A stretch of 19,346 nt of DNA from JAWXBG01 sp044375415 (GTDB taxonomy: Bacteria; Bacteroidota; Bacteroidia; Flavobacteriales_D; Sanyastnellaceae): assembly GCA_044375415.1 (NCBI GenBank), contig JBILMS010000060.1, positions 1-19,346 on the forward strand, given 5' to 3'. The position numbers were made by a program, and so were the translations under genes. Below, piece by piece: positions 14,542 through 19,346 of this stretch (the stretch's first letter is position 1; each line of letters starts with the position of its first letter). Below the pieces are notes generated by a model. It had not been told where the DNA came from. It saw nothing but the letters and a program-made list of their open reading frames with translations, and ran no database searches.

Positions 14542-15420
14542 CTACTTCCCCGTAATATATTGCTCAATAGCCATGCTCATACTTGGAGCTTTTGGATTGG
14601 GAGCGAAAACGTCTATGCGGAGATTGGCGTCTTGCACGGCTTTCGCGGTGGTTTGACCAAAAATGGCTATCTTGGTTGTATTCTGAGTAAAGTCCGGGAA
14701 ATTTTTGAAAAGAGATTCAATGTCCGAGGGACTAAAGAAGACAAGCATATCATATTTCACATCTGCCAAATCACTCAAATCGCTGCATACTGTTTTGTAC
14801 ATCACCGCACGAGTGAAATTGATGTTTTCACGCGTAAGTGTATCCGGAATAGATGGTTTCAATAAATCCGAACAAGGCAGTAAGAACTTTTCGTTTTTGA
14901 ATTTCTTGATAGGATCCATCAAGTCTTGAAAAGTATTCTGACCAAAGAAAATTTTTCTCTTGCGATATTGAATGTACTTCTGCAAATAGTAAGCAATTGC
15001 CTCCGACATACAGAAATAACGCATGGCATCGGGCATTGAAATGCGCAATTCTTTCGTTAAGCGGAAAAAATGGTCTACGGCATTTCTACTTGTAAAAATA
15101 ACTGCCGAATGTTCGAGAATAGTTACACGCTGTTGACGGAAATCGAGGGATTCGACTCCCTCAACATGTATAAAAGCGCGGTAATCAATTTTCATCTTAT
15201 GTTTTTTCGCAAGCTCCACATAGGGGTTGCGATCTGTACCCGGGTTTTCCTGGGTAATCAGAACGGTCTTTATTTTCTCACCTGCCGGCAGCGGGGGAGG
15301 TGTGGGCATCACAAATGCAGTAGTTTCGGCCCCTGCTTTTTTCGATGCAGGTTTATCTTTTTTCACAGCTGCTTTTTTGCTTGCATCCTTAGCCTCTGTG
15401 GACTTTATGGGTTCTTTCAT
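14542..15420 (-). CDS. hemD: Uroporphyrinogen-III synthase, Bacteroidota type
   Basis: This 292-residue protein has a Lys/Ala/Pro-rich, probably disordered N-terminus (1-48, KKAAVKKDKPASKKAG) followed by the two-lobed HemD fold. Recognisable elements are IKTVLITQENPGTDRNPYVE, SAVIFTSRNAVDHFF (the xxFTSxxav strand), and the second-lobe FFSPSDIESLFKNFPDF followed by IAIFGQTTAKAV. HemD closes and inverts ring D of hydroxymethylbilane in heme synthesis; the family is poorly conserved, so identification rests on these fold motifs and on the gene order with DUF4271, which I recall as common in Bacteroidota. The start ATG shares one base with the stop of the small ORF upstream (TAATG). Confidence 0.85.
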   Translation of the reverse strand: MKEPIKSTEAKDASKKAAVKKDKPASKKAGAETTAFVMPTPPPLPAGEKIKTVLITQENPGTDRNPYVELAKKHKMKIDYRAFIHVEGVESLDFRQQRVTILEHSAVIFTSRNAVDHFFRLTKELRISMPDAMRYFCMSEAIAYYLQKYIQYRKRKIFFGQNTFQDLMDPIKKFKNEKFLLPCSDLLKPSIPDTLTRENINFTRAVMYKTVCSDLSDLADVKYDMLVFFSPSDIESLFKNFPDFTQNTTKIAIFGQTTAKAVQDANLRIDVFAPNPKAPSMSMAIEQYITGK

Positions 15421-15599
15421 TAGCTCGGAACGCTTAGTGTCAGTTTTATTGTCGGTGCTATTTGAAGGTGAGACGGAATAAGCCGATTCAACTTTGTTAC
15501 TGTTTCGCCCGTATGATTTTTCGTTGCACTAGTTCCACTTGATTGGTTCTCGGTTTTCGCTGTCCCTGTTCCCGTCGAACCGAAATTCGTATTCCTCAT
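15420..15599 (-). CDS. Small ORF (59 residues) overlapping both neighbours; unknown function
   Basis: The frame starts at ATG 15599-15597, overlapping the DUF4271 stop as ATGA, and ends with TAA 15422-15420, overlapping the hemD start as TAATG. It exactly fills the 175-base gap between the two genes. The product begins MRNTNFGSTGTGTAKTENQS, is Ser/Thr/Gly/Asn-rich for about 35 residues, then has a more ordered tail (LNRLIPSHLQIAPTIKLTLS). It has no signal peptide, Cys or known domain. Both overlaps are the classic geometry of translational coupling, which is the main reason to call it a gene. Alternatively it is simply a spacer that happens to be open. The other frames of the gap have stops. 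Confidence 0.5.
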   Translation of the reverse strand: MRNTNFGSTGTGTAKTENQSSGTSATKNHTGETVTKLNRLIPSHLQIAPTIKLTLSVPS

Positions 15600-16261
15600 G
15601 AAAGTAGTGCCTTGTAAAAAACCAGAATGGGTAAAATTTCAAAGGTGCAAATGTAGAAAAAGATATAGAAAAGGCTTACACCTGCCCGTAAGGAATTAAG
15701 CAATCCCCGAAATGTTCGGAAAAGGAAGGCTAATGCGGCTAAAATCATAATACTTCGGAGGAAGTAGGGGAACCAATCCACGGGAGAATAGGCGAGGAAG
15801 AGGGAAATTGGAAAAAGAACCAATCCGAGGATCCTTAAAACCAGAAAAACATTGTGGTGGTACTCTTCCAAACCATAATCGCCACTGGATAAAAACCGGA
15901 CCACCTGAATTAGCATTGATTTTAAGCCATACAAGACCCCAAAACCAAGTGTGAGTGCAAGGTATAGGACTGGACCGTGGAGCTGGGGTATTTCAATGCT
16001 CAGATGCTTGAACAAGAGGTAAATAACCATACCGGCACTCAGGCAAAAAACCGAAAGGAGCATGAATTGATGTCGAATCATACTCGTTTCTTCTCGGATC
16101 ATCTGTCTCATCAATCGAATGTTGATGACAGCATTCAGTGCCTTGTTAAATTTCCCGGGCGACGAAATACGAACACGAATAATTAGGAGTAGTGCCGTTA
16201 TAAAAACCAGCACCATCCAGTCCTCGGAAAAGTTATATGAAACCCGTGGTATCGCGTTCAT
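15596..16261 (-). CDS. DUF4271 integral membrane protein
   Basis: This 221-residue protein has several strongly hydrophobic segments, for example WMVLVFITALLLIIRVRI (about 15-32), FMLLSVFCLSAGMVIYLLF (66-84), VLYLALTLGFGVLYGL, VFLVLRILGLVLFPISLFL and the final FYIFFYICTFEILPILVFYKAL. The pattern and the YG/NVF signature match DUF4271, a Bacteroidota-specific inner-membrane family of unknown function usually next to hemD. I chose ATG 16261; a one-mismatch -7 box (TAGTTTCG on the minus strand, 16266-16273) lies only 4 bases before it, so either the leader is very short or transcription comes from further up. The stop TGA overlaps the start of the small ORF. Confidence 0.82.
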   Translation of the reverse strand: MNAIPRVSYNFSEDWMVLVFITALLLIIRVRISSPGKFNKALNAVINIRLMRQMIREETSMIRHQFMLLSVFCLSAGMVIYLLFKHLSIEIPQLHGPVLYLALTLGFGVLYGLKSMLIQVVRFLSSGDYGLEEYHHNVFLVLRILGLVLFPISLFLAYSPVDWFPYFLRSIMILAALAFLFRTFRGLLNSLRAGVSLFYIFFYICTFEILPILVFYKALLS

Positions 16262-16342
16262 GCTGCGAAACTATTGCGGACATGGGACATACACGCCCCT
16301 TGACGCTACATTTTGTGAACATCGGAAGATCAATACAAGGGA

Positions 16343-17752
16343 CTAACGAATCATCATCAAAAACTGGACTTCCTTTTCATTCAAGTGACGAGCTCTTCCC
16401 CGAGGTAGGTCTTTTTTGGTTAAACCTGCGAAAGACACCCTATCGAGTTTTTTCACGGTGTATCCGAAGTGCTCGAAAATGCGACGAACAATGCGATTTC
16501 TACCGCTGTGAACTCGGATTCCTACCAGATGCTGATCATTTCCTTCTCCCACAAAAGCCACTTCATCCGCTTTGATAAATCCATCTTCAAGGTCAAAACC
16601 ATCGCGAATAATGCGCAAATGTTCTGCTTTCACCTTTTCTACCAATTCGATCTGGTAGATTTTTGGGTATCCATGTTTTGGATGTAAAAGTCTTTTTGCT
16701 AAGTCACCGTCATTTGTGAAAAGCAGCAAACCGGTTGTTTGGCGATCTAATCTGCCTACCGGATAAATGCGCTCTTTACAAAGGCCCTCAACCAATGCCA
16801 TCACTGTTTTTCTATTGCGCGGATCGTCGGTGGTAGTGATATAATCCTTCGGTTTATTCAACATGATGTACCGAAGTTTTTCCTTATTGATAATCTTATT
16901 GTCGTACTGAATTTTGTCTTTGCGGAAGTTGATTTTCATCCCCATTTCGTAGACAACTTCGCCATTCACCTTTACCAAACCGAGTTTGATGAGTTCATCA
17001 GCTTCTCGGCGACTGGCGATACCGGCGTTGCTTAGAAATTTATTCAGACGCTCGGTACCATCGGAAAGTTTTGGAAGTTCTTCCTCTTCTTTCTTTTTGC
17101 GGTAAGGACCTCTTGGCCCTCTGCTGTCGGAGTCGTAGGGTCTGCCTGCGCCACGTTTGTCATCATCGCGACGTTCGCCGTATGGCTTGCGAGTTCCTGT
17201 TCCGTATTCCTTTTTTTTGAATGGTGAACCACTGCGTTCACCGGCTCCTCTTTCGCGATCGTCGCTTTTTGCGCCACGAGGAGTGTAAGGTCGTTTTTCA
17301 CGGTCACCGCTATTTTCTCCACGAGGGGAATAGGGTCTTCTTTCGCGATCACCGCTTTTTTCACCTCTTGGGGTGTATGGACGTTTTTCTCTATCTGATC
17401 CGGGAGCAGCAGATTTACGTGTGTATGGACGGTCATCATCTCTGCGTGCACCGTCGCGCGAGGGACGTGCTCCCTCGGTACGACCTCTAGTCGGTCCATT
17501 ATCTCTAGTTGGACGTTCGGTTCTGCCGGGACGTTCATCTCGATTTCCATACGATCTTGGAGCAGGTCGATCCTGGTCACGACGGGGTGGACGAGAATCA
17601 TCGGTTTTGCGGGGTCGAGCACCGGCTTTCGAAGCGGGCCTTCCACTTGTACTACTTCTTCCGCTGCCACTGGATTTTCTGTCGCTGCCTGATCTGTCAT
17701 CTTTGCCGGGACGGCCGGAAGCGCCTCCGGTTTTTCTGGGTCGAATCGCCAT
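16343..17752 (-). CDS. RluB/RsuA-type pseudouridine synthase with long Arg-rich N-terminal tail
   Basis: This 469-residue protein has two parts. Residues 1-230 are low-complexity, rich in Arg, Gly, Asp, Ser and Pro and surely disordered; they include three 15-residue repeats. From 232 comes an S4 RNA-binding domain (ERLNKFLSNAGIASRREADELI), then a RsuA-family catalytic domain with YIMLNKPKDYITT (295-307) and the active-site GRLDRQTTGLLLFTNDG, Asp336 being catalytic. It should modify rRNA; RluB (23S) is the closest call, but RsuA/RluE/RluF types cannot be separated here. Arg-rich tails of this kind are common on Bacteroidota members and presumably bind RNA. ATG 17752 is preceded by a good -7 box, so it can be transcribed on its own. 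Confidence 0.9.
   Translation of the reverse strand: MAIRPRKTGGASGRPGKDDRSGSDRKSSGSGRSSTSGRPASKAGARPRKTDDSRPPRRDQDRPAPRSYGNRDERPGRTERPTRDNGPTRGRTEGARPSRDGARRDDDRPYTRKSAAPGSDREKRPYTPRGEKSGDRERRPYSPRGENSGDREKRPYTPRGAKSDDRERGAGERSGSPFKKKEYGTGTRKPYGERRDDDKRGAGRPYDSDSRGPRGPYRKKKEEEELPKLSDGTERLNKFLSNAGIASRREADELIKLGLVKVNGEVVYEMGMKINFRKDKIQYDNKIINKEKLRYIMLNKPKDYITTTDDPRNRKTVMALVEGLCKERIYPVGRLDRQTTGLLLFTNDGDLAKRLLHPKHGYPKIYQIELVEKVKAEHLRIIRDGFDLEDGFIKADEVAFVGEGNDQHLVGIRVHSGRNRIVRRIFEHFGYTVKKLDRVSFAGLTKKDLPRGRARHLNEKEVQFLMMIR
17261..17395 (-). repeat. Three in-frame 45-base repeats in the pseudouridine synthase tail
   Basis: Residues 120-134, 135-149 and 150-164 are copies of DREKRPYTPRGEKSG with few changes (R/K, S/T, N/K, A/E), followed by a broken fourth start DRERGAG. 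In-frame tandem duplication implies copy number may vary between strains. Confidence 0.8.
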
Positions 17753-17764
17753 TATGAACTATGA
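17751..17764. repeat. Short copy of the 7-base repeat overlapping the pseudouridine synthase start
   Basis: ATTATGA and ACTATGA are two units in register, followed by ATTTGAG. They match tracts A and B. On the minus strand they form the leader (TTCATAGTTCATAATG) and include the start codon itself. Confidence 0.45.
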
Positions 17765-17773
17765 ATTTGAGTA

Positions 17774-17781
17774 CAAAGGTA
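17774..17781 (-). promoter_or_regulatory. Candidate -7 box for the pseudouridine synthase gene
   Basis: The minus strand reads TACCTTTG, an exact match to TAnnTTTG, 21 bases before the ATG at 17752. The leader would be about 15-18 nt and consist mostly of the 7-base repeat. No TTG at -33; the box lies just past the stop codon of the upstream glycosyltransferase gene. Confidence 0.5.
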
Positions 17782-17784
17782 AGG

Positions 17785-18999
17785 TTATGCAGAGATAATC
17801 TTCTGCCAGACCTCAACCGCCCTTGTATTACTGCGTTCATCACGACCCGCTTGAACGCATCGGGAGGCAAGCATTTCGCGGTTTTCCGACAAAAGTGACT
17901 TAAGAGAGAGCAAGGTTTCTTTTGCCTTGTTTTGGTGAAAATCTTCTATCACAATGCCAACTTTATGACGTTTCGCCAATAGATCATCTTCAGAAGTACC
18001 CACCTGAACTAAATAGGGAAGGCCACTCATCAGGTAATTCCCGGCTTTGGTCGGGGAACAATATTTGCGCGATGGGACATCGGCATATGCTATTACACCA
18101 AGATCACAAGCAGAGAGGCGTTGGGTTAATTCTGTCAAGGGTGAAATTGAAATGGTAAAAGCATTTTCAGGAACCCCATTTTTAATAAACCAGTTTCGAA
18201 CCGATTCATGATCATTTGGAGTTAGGACCATAAAAAACAGATTGGCGTCTTCCCGGAACATTGAAGCAAAAAATAGGATCAGCTCTTCCGACAAATAAAG
18301 ACCGCCGAATTTGCCGACATAAGTTACCACCGTTTTATTCTCTGCACCCCATTTTTTGCGATAGTGGATTCGCGAGGTTTGATCAAAATGGAATAAATTT
18401 TCGTCAGATCCGGTTGGTACTTTAAACAATTGGGCTTTTACATTCCATGAACGAAAGACGTTTATCATAGCATCCGTTCCGGTCATTAGGTTTTTCGCAG
18501 ATTGAGCCGACTTTCGTTCGAAGAAATTTAAAATGCGAAAATTTGCTCCGGATTTTTTCCAAATCCCGAGTTCGGCCATCAACTCGGCATGGGGTTCGAA
18601 AGCATATACCGAAAAGGGAGTTTTGCGCAATAGGTTCATTAAATAAATAGCAGCTGCGGAAGGAGAACAAATTGCAAAGGCGTGGTCTGCCTTGTATCTA
18701 AGATTTAAAAAAATCAAGGAAAAAAAACTTGATAAGAGACTAAAGAATTTTTTTGGATTTAAAACAGATCCTTCGTGAAAAGTGCACGGATGCCACGAAA
18801 TATTCCAACCTGAAAGCAATTCAGATTTTATGGTTTCAATTTCAGAATCCGCCGGTTTGAGTTTTTTACCTTCGAAGGTTACAAGAGTAAATTCCACTTG
18901 TTCACTTGCACACGACTTTATAAAATGAAGCGTAAGGCCTTCTGTTAACGGGTCACGAAGAGCATGTGTGGTAACAACAAGGATTCGCTTTTTTTTCAC
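17785..18999 (-). CDS. GT-B fold glycosyltransferase (GT4-like)
   Basis: This 404-residue protein starts with KKKRILVVTTHALRDPLTEGL, a Rossmann strand and acceptor-side loop typical of GT-B enzymes, and its C-terminal half has VVTYVGKFGG (224-233), then SACDLGVIAYAD and SPTKAGNYLMSGLPYLV (315-331), the nucleotide-sugar binding region of GT4-like transferases. No signal peptide; two hydrophobic stretches (SLLSSFFSLIFLNL, 87-100, and AAAIYLMNLL) suggest membrane association. It likely adds a sugar to a surface polysaccharide or lipid precursor. The start is GTG at 18999, overlapping the stop of the upstream gene as GTGA and preceded by a near-perfect Shine-Dalgarno sequence. The sugar and acceptor are unknown. 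Confidence 0.85.
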   Translation of the reverse strand: MKKKRILVVTTHALRDPLTEGLTLHFIKSCASEQVEFTLVTFEGKKLKPADSEIETIKSELLSGWNISWHPCTFHEGSVLNPKKFFSLLSSFFSLIFLNLRYKADHAFAICSPSAAAIYLMNLLRKTPFSVYAFEPHAELMAELGIWKKSGANFRILNFFERKSAQSAKNLMTGTDAMINVFRSWNVKAQLFKVPTGSDENLFHFDQTSRIHYRKKWGAENKTVVTYVGKFGGLYLSEELILFFASMFREDANLFFMVLTPNDHESVRNWFIKNGVPENAFTISISPLTELTQRLSACDLGVIAYADVPSRKYCSPTKAGNYLMSGLPYLVQVGTSEDDLLAKRHKVGIVIEDFHQNKAKETLLSLKSLLSENREMLASRCVQAGRDERSNTRAVEVWQKIISA

Positions 19000-19346
19000 G
19001 ATTCACCTCCTTTCGAGAACTTTTGCCAAGCCTTCAATGCACCAAAAATATTTCCATTTTTAAGATAAGATTTGGTCATGATCGAACGCACTTTATGCCG
19101 ACTAAACTCTCTCTGTTCCCTCGACAATGGAAGTGTTTTCATATAGTCCAACAGTTTACTATAGCCGTTTTCCAATCCTTGTAGATTGGACATAGCACTC
19201 GAATGACCACGACGGACAACATACACAATCGCATCGATGAAATCATACTTTCCATCCGCGGCAATACTTAGGTAAAAGGCAAGGTCCTCGGCGTGAGTCC
19301 ATGATTCAGGAAAAAAGTATTCTTTGGTTGGGGTTCTCCTAATGAA
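18996..19346 (-). CDS. Glycosyltransferase family 2, C-terminal part (cut by window edge)
   Basis: The last 116 residues are visible, entering at the right edge in frame as FIRRTPTKEYFFPESWTHAE. The segment SWTHAEDLAFYLSIAADGKYDFIDAIVYVVRRG holds the ED motif and the following strand of GT2 (GT-A) transferases, then a helical tail ending WQKFSKGGES. The 5' part is outside the window. Its stop overlaps the start of the GT-B gene by 4 bases (GTGA), so the two form part of a glycan-synthesis operon that probably continues to the right. The open frame from 19226 alone would be too short; no start is needed because the gene continues off the edge. Confidence 0.75.
   Translation of the reverse strand, partial: FIRRTPTKEYFFPESWTHAEDLAFYLSIAADGKYDFIDAIVYVVRRGHSSAMSNLQGLENGYSKLLDYMKTLPLSREQREFSRHKVRSIMTKSYLKNGNIFGALKAWQKFSKGGES
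19003..19013 (-). promoter_or_regulatory. Near-perfect Shine-Dalgarno sequence inside the upstream gene
   Basis: The minus strand reads AAAGGAGGTGA, with GGAGG ending 6 bases before the GTG start at 18999. It is unusual here because almost no other start in the window has one. The same bases encode the last residues (Lys-Gly-Gly-Glu) of the upstream glycosyltransferase. Confidence 0.7.

Noticed and set aside
13915..14656. Several 60-125 codon open frames across the purH-hemD gap
   Set aside because: They read through palindromic and tandem repeats or into hemD antisense, without a start context or recognisable sequence.
17044..17700. 218-codon open frame inside the pseudouridine synthase gene in another frame of the same strand
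   Set aside because: It arises from the low-complexity Arg/Gly/Asp-rich coding sequence, which rarely yields stops in shifted frames; its composition mirrors the repeats and no domain is visible.
17789..17806. Terminator at the end of the GT-B gene (GCAGA / TCTGC hairpin across the stop codon)
   Set aside because: The stem is only 5 bp and no T-run follows on the minus strand.

Overview
The window is a chromosomal stretch from a member of the Bacteroidota, most likely Flavobacteriia-like; I cannot place it below phylum with confidence. The signs are a protein with a type IX secretion (T9SS) C-terminal sorting domain, a TonB receptor with an N-terminal carboxypeptidase-like domain, DUF4271 and DUF2490 proteins, a HYC_CC_PP-type protein, and several matches to the Bacteroidota -7 promoter element TAnnTTTG. 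All but one start site lack an obvious Shine-Dalgarno sequence. Most genes are housekeeping; no phage, transposase, CRISPR array, tRNA or rRNA was seen.

Layout. Minus strand, 1-944: the 5' end of the rimP-nusA operon (nusA cut by the window edge), led by a short untranslated leader with a textbook intrinsic terminator just before the rimP start, which looks like an attenuator. Plus strand, 1139-4852: a 1237-residue secreted multidomain T9SS cargo protein, ending at a strong bidirectional terminator (4866-4898) shared with the next block. Minus strand, 4918-7965: a three-gene operon, HYC_CC_PP protein, periplasmic HMA protein and TonB-dependent receptor with a Cys-rich plug, which reads as a heavy-metal (copper is my guess) acquisition or handling module. 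Plus strand, 8025-13826: hemH (ferrochelatase), pabB (folate), yebC, a lipoprotein and DUF2490 pair with overlapping ends, and purH. 

From 13827 to 14541, between the convergent ends of purH and hemD, lies a 715-base gene-free island packed with repeats: three degenerate tracts with a 7-base period, a roughly 165-base nested fold-back element, two short perfect palindromes and an 11-12-base-period CTTTG tract. A further short copy of the 7-base repeat overlaps the start codon of the pseudouridine synthase gene at 17751. 

Minus strand, 14542-19346: a GT2 glycosyltransferase (cut by the window edge) overlapping a GT-B glycosyltransferase, then an RluB-like pseudouridine synthase with a long Arg/Asp/Gly-rich tail containing 15-residue repeats, then DUF4271, a 59-codon small ORF and hemD. 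The small ORF overlaps both neighbours (ATGA and TAATG) and is probably a missed gene. 

How the genes relate: hemD and hemH are both heme-biosynthetic but lie in separate transcription units. rimP, nusA, yebC and the pseudouridine synthase all serve ribosomes or transcription/translation. The points most worth following are the rimP leader terminator, the small ORF between DUF4271 and hemD, the 7-base repeats and fold-back island, and the metal-uptake operon with a very short predicted leader.
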